Assembly (NCBI GenBank): GCA_947090525.1
Contig: CAMUON010000002.1
Location: 124,001-188,000, forward strand
Direction of reading: 5' to 3'
From: an uncultured Atopobium sp.
GTDB lineage: Bacteria; Actinomycetota; Coriobacteriia; Coriobacteriales; Atopobiaceae
DNA length: 64,000 nt
Shown: positions 9,642 to 17,471 of the stretch, one piece after another
Position numbering within the stretch: the first letter of the stretch is position 1
Layout: the number at the start of each line of letters is the position of its first letter
Program-made: the position numbers and the translations under genes
Notes under the pieces: model-generated
Seen by the model: only the letters and a program-made list of their open reading frames with translations
Told to the model about the DNA's origin: nothing
Database searches by the model: none

Positions 9642-11210
9642 TTACACATTCGCCACAAAGCGGCAGTACGACTGATCTGGAAGAGAAGGCATCGATGGAG
9701 TTGCGCGCACAATGAAGGAATAACTGCCCGGCTCAAGGCCCGATATCGAAAAATCAGTATCGCTCGACCAGTCGCGGACCACACGGTAATTGTTGTCCGT
9801 ATCAAAGGCGGCTTGGGCGGCAAAATGGGCATGACGTCCCATGTTAGAAGGATCGATCTTCTTTGCAAGAATCTGATAGCGCGCGGGCGTGCCGGCTGCA
9901 TAGTAGCCTGTAATCTTGCCTTGTACCACGCCATTCTCCACGTATTTCGACACGCGCACAAGTCTCACCCCGCGATAGCTCGCGGCAACTTGTGCCCATT
10001 CGTCGTAGGAATACATGAGTGTGCGCTGCTCTTCATCAGGGTCATCGCTTTTCAATATGTCCGCCAAGACACGCGTCAGCTTTTGAGCGCCTTGTAAATT
10101 GAGGTGCTCGGAATCCACGAAGTCGTCGGGTGTATTTCTGTATTCATTATCACGCATAAGGTTAAAATCAATCCAGCGCGCACCTGAACCCTCCGCAATA
10201 GCTTGAAGAGGACGCATAACCTCGGGATATCTATCTCCAAACGACACAATATCAAAGCTTTGATGCGGTACCGAAACCACGTTGAGTCGGATGTTATTAT
10301 CCTTGCAATAGGCGCATATTTTTCGGAAATGCTCGACGATAGTTGGGTCTAAGTCGCCCAAGGGAAGGCTATGGGTGCCCCCTTGATCATTTTCAGTAAA
10401 GTCCTGATGACCTGTATAATTTCCATAGCCATAGCCCAGATAATGCCAGTTGGGAAATTGTTCAAAACAAGACGCCACGCGCGATTTTCCGCTCAACCAG
10501 TCATAGATGTTTTGAGCAATGCCCTTATCCGTATTCGACATATGATATATCCAGGGAAATGCATAGTTTATCGAATCAGGCGTTTTAATGGTTTTTGGAT
10601 TGAGCACCGTGTTGAAAAAGTCATCTAGAAAAGCTTTTGGATGTTGAAGCTTGTATGCAGCAGTCGAAAAAATCGAATGTGTTTTTATGCCCTGAGCTGA
10701 GTCTTTAGTAAACGATTCATAGCGAACGCCCAGAATAACCGATCGAATATTACGCGTTTCTTTTGCCTGTTGAATCGCCGAAAACGAATCTTCGATCGAT
10801 TGGTACGGAACTGCAATGTTATAGGTTTCCTCACCGAGTTCAGACGCAAGCATGGGCGCTTGAATATCGCGCTCAGCAAAGGAAGAACCCGTGATGAGCT
10901 CGGTCACTTGAGGCGCTTCTTGATATGCGTCCCAGCTGATAAATGACCAGCTTGCATAGGGTATAAAGATGCGCATGCATAAGGTATTGAGAGCGCACAC
11001 CACAAGCACAAAGGCGATCGCGCAAAAAATACGCTTACGCAGGCGCGTAGCAAATGAGGAGCTAGATGGCTTAGCAGATTGTTCTGTGGATGTTGCTGTG
11101 GACTGTGCTGCTTTTTTATCCGAAGATGTTTCCGTAGGTGCAACTGTAGCTTTAGCTGAAGATGTGGTTTTAGCTGCAGATATGCCAGCAGAAGGTTTAG
11201 TAATTCGCAT
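9642..11210 (-). CDS. DltD/AlgX-like SGNH-fold envelope protein
   Basis: About 522 residues. An Ala/Ser/Thr/Lys-rich cytoplasmic start of about 50 residues is followed by one membrane segment (IFCAIAFVLVVCALNTLCM) and an extracytoplasmic domain. GSSFAERD near the start of that domain resembles the nucleophile block of SGNH esterases and DSEHLN resembles the Asp-x-x-His block, as in DltD/AlgX-type partners of MBOAT acyltransferases. A C-terminal beta-rich domain of about 110 residues (Y-x-I, LEPGSYSF) looks like a binding module. ATG at 11210 follows GGAGG by 8 bases and overlaps the end of the MBOAT gene by 14 bases, so the two are co-translated. Likely helps transfer acyl, probably acetyl, groups to a surface polymer; the polymer is unknown. 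Confidence 0.75.
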   Translation of the reverse strand: MRITKPSAGISAAKTTSSAKATVAPTETSSDKKAAQSTATSTEQSAKPSSSSFATRLRKRIFCAIAFVLVVCALNTLCMRIFIPYASWSFISWDAYQEAPQVTELITGSSFAERDIQAPMLASELGEETYNIAVPYQSIEDSFSAIQQAKETRNIRSVILGVRYESFTKDSAQGIKTHSIFSTAAYKLQHPKAFLDDFFNTVLNPKTIKTPDSINYAFPWIYHMSNTDKGIAQNIYDWLSGKSRVASCFEQFPNWHYLGYGYGNYTGHQDFTENDQGGTHSLPLGDLDPTIVEHFRKICAYCKDNNIRLNVVSVPHQSFDIVSFGDRYPEVMRPLQAIAEGSGARWIDFNLMRDNEYRNTPDDFVDSEHLNLQGAQKLTRVLADILKSDDPDEEQRTLMYSYDEWAQVAASYRGVRLVRVSKYVENGVVQGKITGYYAAGTPARYQILAKKIDPSNMGRHAHFAAQAAFDTDNNYRVVRDWSSDTDFSISGLEPGSYSFIVRATPSMPSLPDQSYCRFVANV

Positions 11211-12795
11211 ACATGAAACCTCCGTGACTTGTGCCAATACTCGAAGCGAGGAGAAGCAAAAAGCCGACGATTATGTAGATTGCAGCGCGAAGGGCAAAGG
11301 GACGCGCGCAGATCCATGTACGGACTTCAATACCATATTCCTGCACGATACTGATGCCGCACACGATAATCGCAGCTATCACCGCCAATTTAAAGGCCGC
11401 AATATAGGTACCAATGACACCCGCAAGCGCAAGACCTTGCATGAAGGCATCTGCGCGGAATGAGCAGACACTGGTGACAAGCGCTGATACCGCATGATCG
11501 AATGATTCAATACGATCGAAATACCAGCCAATATTCACAACAATGAACGTGCGAAGGATGCTAAAGATGTGATACCCTTTGCCTTCTTGCTTGATATGTA
11601 AGAATGTGGCAAGTGCCTGTGTGAGCGGGCGAAACATGTCAGAAAGCGCAATGACGATACCGTTATAAAGGCCCCAGGAGATAAAGTGCATGTCTGCCCC
11701 ATGCCAGATACCCACCAGAAGAAAGACGAAGATATTGGCAAGACCTGCAGGAACTGTTCTGGACATATGGGTAGCAAAGGATGTATCACCCAAAAGCTTC
11801 TTTATGTGCTTACTTGCATACTTAAAGGGACGAGAGAGTGCTAAAGGATAGAAGACATAGTCTTTCATCCAAAGTCCCAACGAGATATGCCAGCGCCGCC
11901 AGAAGTCTGCAAGCGATATAGAGAAGTAGGGACGCCTGAAGTTTGGCTGCATACGAATGCCTAGCATCTCAGAAGCAGCTTCGAGCATATCGATACCACC
12001 GGAGAAGTCACCGTATTGTTGAGCTGAATAGAGAAGGATGCCAAAAACCAATACAGAGCCCGGAAGCGTTGTGGGGTCTTGATTGAATATTTTGGCAATG
12101 CTATCCACTAAGAGATCAGCCATCACATACTTTTTGAGCATACCGTAGGCAAAGGTAAGAGAGGCTTTAGCAAAGTGAGTGTCTTTTGCTTCGTGAAGAG
12201 AGAAAAGAGCTGGGCTTAGCTTATCGAAGCGGTTGATAGGGCCTTGGATAAGCTGGGGGAAGTAGAAGAGAAAGCAGGCAAGCTTTAAGATATTGCGCTC
12301 GGGTGCGTACTTTTGGTTATAGACATCAAAGACATAGGCAAGTGCTTGGAAGGTGTAGAAGGAGATACCCAGGGGTAAGAGAAGACCTAAGCTTCTGGTA
12401 GAAGAAGCTGCTCCAAAAGCAAAGAGAATGGTATTCCAGTACTTGAGGTAACAAAGGTTTATGATGATGAGAATAACGCATAAGCAAAGCACAAGAGCTT
12501 GCGCATGTTTTGCGCGCGCTTTGAAGCGCTTTCGCTTCGTGCGATCAGATATTGCTTTTGCACGTTTTGAGAAATAGCGAGCTATATATGCACATATATG
12601 CGATGAAGCATAGGTTACACAAAGGGTAAATAACCCATAGCTTATGGTTTCGATATTGGTAACGAGTGCATAAAAGATGCATGAGAATACAAGGATCACT
12701 ATCCATTGGAAGCGTTTGAATATACGAGCCACTGCATAATAGCAAGCTAAAAGGCTCAGCATATACAATACAAATAAAAGTGAATAGAGTTGCAC
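11197..12795 (-). CDS. MBOAT-family membrane O-acyltransferase (AlgI/DltB-like)
   Basis: About 532 residues with roughly ten or more hydrophobic segments. The MBOAT core is clear: YFPQLIQGPINR, QYGDFSGGIDM, FWRRWHISLGLWMKDYVFYPL, and LLVGIWHGAD, which carries the invariant catalytic histidine. Family members move an acyl group across the membrane for O-acetylation of exopolysaccharide or for D-alanylation of teichoic acid. No dltA or dltC is present, so polysaccharide O-acetylation with the SGNH partner just downstream is favoured. The start is GTG at 12795, with AGGA 8 bases upstream. Both genes are low in recognisable regulation; the 5' side is the repeat-rich region. Confidence 0.88.
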   Translation of the reverse strand: MQLYSLLFVLYMLSLLACYYAVARIFKRFQWIVILVFSCIFYALVTNIETISYGLFTLCVTYASSHICAYIARYFSKRAKAISDRTKRKRFKARAKHAQALVLCLCVILIIINLCYLKYWNTILFAFGAASSTRSLGLLLPLGISFYTFQALAYVFDVYNQKYAPERNILKLACFLFYFPQLIQGPINRFDKLSPALFSLHEAKDTHFAKASLTFAYGMLKKYVMADLLVDSIAKIFNQDPTTLPGSVLVFGILLYSAQQYGDFSGGIDMLEAASEMLGIRMQPNFRRPYFSISLADFWRRWHISLGLWMKDYVFYPLALSRPFKYASKHIKKLLGDTSFATHMSRTVPAGLANIFVFLLVGIWHGADMHFISWGLYNGIVIALSDMFRPLTQALATFLHIKQEGKGYHIFSILRTFIVVNIGWYFDRIESFDHAVSALVTSVCSFRADAFMQGLALAGVIGTYIAAFKLAVIAAIIVCGISIVQEYGIEVRTWICARPFALRAAIYIIVGFLLLLASSIGTSHGGFMYANY

Positions 12796-12912
12796 GTATG
12801 TATTCCTAGTTCAGTGAGAGAAGTAGTTGCCTTCGCATTTTATCACAGAGTGTGAGGTATATGAGCGTTTGTATATCATTCACATATCTGGGCGTGAAGT
12901 GGGTGAGGTTCG

Positions 12913-12962
12913 CGCTCGCGCGGAAGGCCAAGCACTCCGTAATCATCTGCGCTCGCTAGCGG
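12913..12962 (+). repeat. 50-bp dispersed repeat module, copy 1
   Basis: Matches 15617-15666 with about three or four differences over 50 bases, and its core (CACTCCGTAATCATCTG then GCTCGCTAG) recurs inverted at 36406-36440. It sits immediately upstream of hairpin H1. Confidence 0.8.
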
Positions 12963-12983
12963 CAATTCTATAAGTAAATCCTT

Positions 12984-13060
12984 CGCACTCGCTACCAGGG
13001 TTTTCCCGGAGAGCGCGAAGACATAACGCGCTCCCGTGAAAACCCCTCCTCGCGAGTGCG
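12984..13060 (+). repeat. Bulged-A hairpin repeat, copy H1
   Basis: Outer stem CGCACTCGC pairs perfectly with GCGAGTGCG. An internal loop (TAC against CTCCTC) follows, then an inner stem of about 18 pairs (GGTTTTC...GAGCGCG with CGCGCTCCCGTGAAAACC) with a single unpaired A after CGG, and a loop AAGACATAA. The same design with different stem sequence occurs at 15845, 36197 and 38481. Confidence 0.8.
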
Positions 13061-13244
13061 AGTGCATTCCACACACAAACCTCCTACCTCGAGCGCAGGG
13101 CGTTTGCGAGGGTTTCCTTCCATCCGCGCGCAGCAAAAAGCCCAAGCGTGGAGAAAGGGCTTGAATAGGAAAAGGCTGACGCGGACGCGTGCGCGAGCTG
13201 AAGCCCACCCCACACGAGCGAGCGCTGACAAAAAGGGTTAAGCG

Positions 13245-13437
13245 ATATTAGAACTTTACCCCACTTTGTCACGTGTTTTGGAAGCAGAAATTGTCCCTTG
13301 AGCTACTTCTGAGCATTCAGCAAAAAAGCTAAAACTCTTTTACCTGGGGAAATAAGAAATCCGTGTTCGCTCTCCGCAATGCGCGGGCCGCACTTCCCCA
13401 CCCAAACACGTGACAAAGTGGGGTATTTTTCTAATAT
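13245..13437. mobile_element. 193-bp MITE-like element with ~35-bp inverted ends
   Basis: Left end ATATTAGAA...CCCCACTTTGTCACGTG (13245-13279) and right end CACGTGACAAAGTGGGG...TTCTAATAT (13404-13437) are inverted copies with only a few mismatches. The interior (about 125 bp) has no open frame of note. Small size, long inverted ends and lack of a gene fit a non-autonomous mobile element or a long structured repeat. No second copy is seen in the window. Confidence 0.6.
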
Positions 13438-13547
13438 TGTGCGAATGATTTTGTAAAGGCGCGCCCGTACGAGCATCGTAGCGGCAAAGCCAGGATCAGC
13501 TCATGCGGGCGGATATTGATGGTACGAGCGAAAGCCAGTGCTAGCGG

Positions 13548-15209
13548 CTAGCGGCGTTTACAGCGAAGGATTGCTGCAAGAGATGCCGAAAGAATTCCAG
13601 CCATCATGCCAAGCTCCCCAACTGCAGAAATTGCCATGGGGTCTCCTGTTTGTGGAAGCATGCGTGCATGTTTTCTTGCGACGGGCGCGGGCGCTTCTGC
13701 AGGGGCTGCTGGCGCTTTAGGTGCAGGAACCTCAAGTGCTGGAACCTTGTGCTCAGGCACAGGTGCCGGAGCTGGGGTCGGAGCGGGCACCTCAGGTACA
13801 GGCAGCGGATACGGTGTGGGCGCAGGCGCAGGATTCGGCGTTGGCTCAGGTTTGGGCTTAGGTGGCTCTGGCTTTGGCTCAGGATCTTTTGAGTATACAG
13901 CATATACTGACCAGTCGCTGTTAACCACTGTAGTTGCGCTAAATGCATCGCCTGTGCCATCGCTTTTTGTGTTCCATCCCTTAAACGCATAGCCTTCTTT
14001 AGAAGGATCTGCAGGCATGTGTTGTCCATTAACAGCACCTTCCGTAACTGATTTGCCTTTTCGTACACGTATTTTGCTGAGAACGGCATTTTCGCTATTA
14101 AAAGTAACGGTACACAAAGAACCCTTAGGGAGAATTTCATACTTAAAGCGAGCAGAGGCAATATTGCGATTATCTCCATTCATTAGGTCATACAGCATAA
14201 CAAGGCCGTCTAATGTACCAGGAGTTTTAGCTACATACTCACCCTTATCGTTCTTTTTAAAATTTGAAGAAGAACCAATAAGTACAGGGCTCCCGCCCTG
14301 GAAAAACCCTTCCATAGCATTTACTTGACTTGCATTTTCTTGTGTAATCTTAATAGGTGTCTTATAAGCTTCGCCTACTTCAACTGTAATCATATCTAAC
14401 TCTTGATTGCTGAATGGAGCTGCGTCTGGATTTTGCTTTTCCTTAGAATCTACATGGAATTTATAATTTGTCAGCTTCCCCGTAAACTCTATTTCCTTAA
14501 TTTTATTACCTTGAAATGCCCTATTGCCAAGCCCTGCAAGGTAATAGGCATGATCATCCGTAGAATTAAACTTTCCAGTCTCGGCGAGCGTTGATTTAAA
14601 CACAACTTTTTCTATTTCGTTACCAAGAAAAGCCGCAGGGTGAACAGCTATAACGTTTTTAGGAATAACAACAGTACCTTTAATTTTTTGCCATGAAAAA
14701 GCACCATCTTCAATTACCTTAAGGGAATCAGGAAGTGTGATACCTTCAATAAAAGTATCGTCAGTTTTGTGTCCAATAAAAGAGTTGTTAAGAATTACTT
14801 CAACTCCATCGGGAATAACAACATGCGGGTTCTTCTTCAGCTTTGCAACGCCCTTTGTATTAAGTCCGGGATATCCATCAGTCTTGTTAAGCCCCGTGAG
14901 CCCAATAGTTTTGCCATCAGCGGAAATGTTGAAATCGTCGCGCGTCCAGGTGAGCGAGTCATCCTGGGGTTGCGCGGGCGTTTCAGGAGAAGCGGGCGCG
15001 GAGGCATGAGGAGTGGTGACTACTGGAGCTGAGGCTGAGGCTGGAGCTGGAGCTTGAGCTGGAGCTGACGCAGCTGGCGTTTGATTTGCAGCAAAAGCCG
15101 TGGATGGTAAGCCTAAAGCGCAGGTGCAAGCCGCAAGACTCACGGCAGCAGTTAAACTATAAAATTTGTTCCGATACGTGTATAAATGCGTGAAATTTCT
15201 GGGGTCCAT
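13548..15209 (-). CDS. BspA-like LRR surface protein, LPQTG-anchored
   Basis: 553 residues, cell-wall anchored. Signal peptide of about 40 residues (SLTAAVSLAACTCALGLPSTAFA), an Ala/Pro/Ser-rich stretch, then LRR_5/BspA-type repeats (IPDGVEVILNNSF, LPDSLKVIEDGAF, IPKNVIAVHPAAF). Next is an InlB-type B-repeat (Flg_new/Listeria-Bacteroides repeat) with GYAFKGWNTKSDGTG, a Pro-rich wall-spanning region of about 100 residues, LPQTG near residue 518, a membrane segment and a basic tail CKRR. Such proteins bind host matrix or other bacteria; the ligand here is unknown. ATG at 15209 has GGAG 4 bases upstream; an in-frame TAA lies seven codons before it. Its promoter carries a G9 tract. It sits between repeat blocks R1 and R2. 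Confidence 0.9.
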   Translation of the reverse strand: MDPRNFTHLYTYRNKFYSLTAAVSLAACTCALGLPSTAFAANQTPAASAPAQAPAPASASAPVVTTPHASAPASPETPAQPQDDSLTWTRDDFNISADGKTIGLTGLNKTDGYPGLNTKGVAKLKKNPHVVIPDGVEVILNNSFIGHKTDDTFIEGITLPDSLKVIEDGAFSWQKIKGTVVIPKNVIAVHPAAFLGNEIEKVVFKSTLAETGKFNSTDDHAYYLAGLGNRAFQGNKIKEIEFTGKLTNYKFHVDSKEKQNPDAAPFSNQELDMITVEVGEAYKTPIKITQENASQVNAMEGFFQGGSPVLIGSSSNFKKNDKGEYVAKTPGTLDGLVMLYDLMNGDNRNIASARFKYEILPKGSLCTVTFNSENAVLSKIRVRKGKSVTEGAVNGQHMPADPSKEGYAFKGWNTKSDGTGDAFSATTVVNSDWSVYAVYSKDPEPKPEPPKPKPEPTPNPAPAPTPYPLPVPEVPAPTPAPAPVPEHKVPALEVPAPKAPAAPAEAPAPVARKHARMLPQTGDPMAISAVGELGMMAGILSASLAAILRCKRR

Positions 15210-15239
15210 ATCACTCCAATCAGTTTAAAGTCCCCTGAA

Positions 15240-15269
15240 ATAGTACCCCCCCCCTGTGAATTTTTTCAA
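15240..15269 (-). promoter_or_regulatory. Sigma-70-type promoter with G9 spacer, surface protein gene
   Basis: On the minus strand TTGAAA (15264-15269) and TACTAT (15240-15245) are separated by exactly 18 bases, nine of which are a run of G directly against the -10 box. Loss of one G would give the ideal 17-base spacing. It lies 30 bases upstream of the start codon. Promoter-spacer homopolymers of this kind set expression levels by slippage in other phase-variable genes. Confidence 0.7.
15246..15254. repeat. Homopolymer C9/G9 tract in promoter spacer
   Basis: Nine consecutive C on the plus strand. The tract is in the spacer of the promoter of the BspA-like gene and outside its reading frame. 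Confidence 0.9.
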
Positions 15270-15443
15270 GAGAATCCTGCATTTTTGCACATTTTTTAGA
15301 TACGTCTAACTTTTTGCGCGCGAGGCCATGAGTATTGCATAAAAAAATTTAATGACGCGCGAGCGCATCAAGTCCCTTTCCGCACACAAACACTTTCGCG
15401 TGGAAGCGCGGCGCAGGCATGGGTGCGGGTGCGGCGGCACAGA

Positions 15444-15618
15444 CGTAGAAAAAATGGCGCTGATGTCACACAAAATATCAATTTTTCAACTAATTTCGAT
15501 AGTTAAAAATCTTATATACGCAGCTACGCGCGGTGCGGCTTTTTTGAGGGGTACCAGCGGGGCGAAATTTTGCCAAAAAAGGGCGAAAAATCTCGACATC
15601 AGCCCGTTTTTTTCTACG
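15444..15618 (+). mobile_element. GTAG/CTAC inverted-end element, copy A (175 bp)
   Basis: Begins CGTAGAAAAAAT and ends TTTTTTTCTACG. Both ends also share an inner GCTGATGTC in inverted form. The interior shares AAAATATCAA, an AACTA...TAGTT palindrome, AAAATCTTATAT and CAGCTACGCG with copies B and C. It is the most diverged of the three, lacking the GTCTACC inner arm. It has no open frame and is non-autonomous. Confidence 0.7.
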
Positions 15619-15666
15619 CTCGTGCGGAAGGCCAAGCACTCCATAATCATCTGCGCTCGCTAACGG
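15617..15666 (+). repeat. 50-bp dispersed repeat module, copy 2
   Basis: Near-identical to 12913-12962 and abuts the right end of inverted-end element A. The junction suggests the elements insert in, or travel with, this module. Confidence 0.8.
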
Positions 15667-15844
15667 CTTTTGTGTGGAGAACGCGTTGTGTCTTCCGCCC
15701 GCACGGGCTAAAGCCCGCCCCCCACGCTAACTTTTATCTGCGTGCGCGCGGCACTGAAAAGCCTGTTTGATCTCCTGCGCTCGCGCAGTTCCTTTTGTGA
15801 AAAGTTCTCTGCACTCGCGGGGAGAGGTGTTCACAGGACCAGCC

Positions 15845-15925
15845 TTCGCGCTCGCGAGGAGGCAATGTTGTGGGAACGCGTTGTGGGTTTTCGCGTTCTC
15901 CACAACATGCCGTTAGCGAGCGCAA
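15845..15925 (-). repeat. Bulged-A hairpin repeat, copy H2 (inverted)
   Basis: On the minus strand the outer stem GCGCTCGC/GCGAGCGC encloses TAACGGC and CTCCTC, then an inner stem ATGTTGTGG-A-GAACGCG paired with CGCGTTCCCACAACAT. The unpaired A falls at the same place as in H1, H3 and H4, although the stem bases differ. The loop (AAAACCCACAA) differs from the GAAGACATAAC type. Confidence 0.75.
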
Positions 15926-16041
15926 GCGATGTACCAGTAGACTATACTAGTAGCAAGTGCGAACGATTTACATCCGGTAGTGAGCGTAAAGGATTTTAAC
16001 AACGAGGCTTTTCAGCCCCCGCTCGCGCGCAGAAAAAATCC

Positions 16042-17253
16042 CTATTTTGGCTGCTGAAACGGCAGGCGCATCCGATAATCCCGCATCCGCTCATCCTGCG
16101 CGCACGGAAGCGCCATCCACTCATCCAAAAAGTGCTGGTAGCGCCCCTCGATAATAGCTTCGCGCGCACGTCTCATCAAATCGAGCAAAAAGTAAATATT
16201 ATGCATCGACAGCAAAATTCCCGCATCAATCTCACGCGCGCGCACCAGATGATTGATATAACTCCTTGTATATCCCCCCGTACACACCGGGCACGAACAC
16301 TCATCATCCAACGGTCCATCATCATGAATATGACACGCATTCTTGAGATTGAGCCTGCCCTCGCGCGAAAACGCCGTCCCCATCCGCGCTGTTCGCGTAG
16401 GCAAAACGCAGTCAAACATATCCACGCCGACCCCCACCGCGCGCACAAGCGTAGTAGGATTGCCCACACCCATAAGATAGCGAGGTTTATACCGCGGCAT
16501 GAATTCCGCAGCTAGAGGGCCCAAACTCTCAAACATCGTCTCGTGGTCCTCGCCCACCGAATATCCGCCAATCCCATATCCAACAAAATCAGCAGTATTT
16601 TCGAGCATATGGATACTCTCTTTGCGCAGGTCAAGGTGCATACCCCCTTGCACGATAGCAAAAAGCGCCTGATCTTCGCGTGTATGTGCCTCAAAACAGC
16701 GCTTCGCCCAAGCCGCCGAAAGCTCCACCGCGCGCTTCACATACTCAAAGCTCGCAGGATACTTCGGACACTGATCGAGCTGCATAACGATGTCAGCCCC
16801 CAGCTGCTGAGCAATGTGCATATTTTCCTCAGGCGTCCAAAACACATAGGATCCATCGTAATCGATCGCCTTGAACCGCACTCCTTCATCGGAAAGCTTT
16901 ACGTAATCGCCCAAGCTAAACACCTGGAACCCGCCCGAATCGGTAAGAATCGGCAGGTCCCAACACATAAATTTGTGAAGACCTCCCCGTTCAGCAATCA
17001 AATCTGGGCCGGGACGGTTGAACAAGTGATAGGTATTCGCCAGAAGAATCTTTGTACCAAGCTCTTTGAGCGTGGGCGGAAGCAGCCCTTTAACTGCGGC
17101 TTTTGTACCCACGGGCATGAAAATCGGCGTTGGAATGTCGCCATGCGGCGTGTGCAATATGCCCGCGCGGGCGTGCGTTGTAGGATCTTCGGCAACAAGT
17201 TCAAAGGTGAAATGTGCCGATTGAGGTGAAGTAAGGCGATCGGATACTGCCAT
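16042..17253 (-). CDS. tgt: Queuine/preQ1 tRNA-guanine transglycosylase
   Basis: Exchanges guanine 34 for preQ1 in tRNAs with GUN anticodons. About 403 residues. Visible signatures: LTDSGGFQVFS with the general-base Asp, FAIVQGG, VGYGIGGYSVGE, DMFDCVLPTRTARMG with the nucleophilic Asp, and the zinc site CSCPVCTGGYTRSYINHL. Start ATG at 17253 follows AAAAGGAG. queA, the next step in queuosine synthesis, lies 2.3 kb away on the same strand with ptsH and a plus-strand gene in between, so they are neighbours but not one operon. Confidence 0.96.
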   Translation of the reverse strand: MAVSDRLTSPQSAHFTFELVAEDPTTHARAGILHTPHGDIPTPIFMPVGTKAAVKGLLPPTLKELGTKILLANTYHLFNRPGPDLIAERGGLHKFMCWDLPILTDSGGFQVFSLGDYVKLSDEGVRFKAIDYDGSYVFWTPEENMHIAQQLGADIVMQLDQCPKYPASFEYVKRAVELSAAWAKRCFEAHTREDQALFAIVQGGMHLDLRKESIHMLENTADFVGYGIGGYSVGEDHETMFESLGPLAAEFMPRYKPRYLMGVGNPTTLVRAVGVGVDMFDCVLPTRTARMGTAFSREGRLNLKNACHIHDDGPLDDECSCPVCTGGYTRSYINHLVRAREIDAGILLSMHNIYFLLDLMRRAREAIIEGRYQHFLDEWMALPCAQDERMRDYRMRLPFQQPK

Positions 17254-17471
17254 TCATGCTCCTTTTGAGCGGGGAATCGTGACAAATGCAAGCGGCGCAA
17301 TATGCGATAGCGCGCGGGAAGGCGTAATATGCGCAAAAGTGCAAGAGCGCAGGAACGCAAGGCGAAAAACGCGTGCCGCGCGCAATGGCACAAAGCGCCA
17401 ATAGCATGTATAGAAAAAGCGCCCAATGTGAGCGCTTTTAGATATAAACAAGCTATACCAAAGAGGAACAC

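Larger units (their letters stand above)
12796..13547. other. Repeat block R1 between MBOAT gene and surface protein gene
   Basis: No gene is seen. The stretch is a mosaic of modules that recur in this window: a 50-bp module (12913-12962), a bulged-A hairpin (12984-13060), a CAGCAAAAAGCC-type module (about 13121-13135), and an element with long inverted ends (13245-13437). The short open frames here are G+C-rich repeat translations without ribosome-binding sites. Confidence 0.6.
15270..16041. other. Repeat block R2 between surface protein gene and tgt
   Basis: No gene is seen. It contains a 175-bp inverted-end element (15444-15618), a 50-bp module (15617-15666), a CACGCTAACTTTT-type module (about 15722-15760) and an inverted bulged-A hairpin (15845-15925). 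The order resembles block R3 read on the other strand. Confidence 0.6.

Noticed and set aside
12984..13060. Hairpin H1 as an integron attC site
   Set aside because: The extrahelical base and cassette-like layout are suggestive, but the GTTRRRY/RYYYAAC core sites are not found and no integrase is in the window.
13548..15209. Frame-switching of the BspA-like gene by the G9 tract
   Set aside because: An in-frame TAA lies between the tract and the ATG, so the tract is upstream of the coding frame and can only act on transcription.
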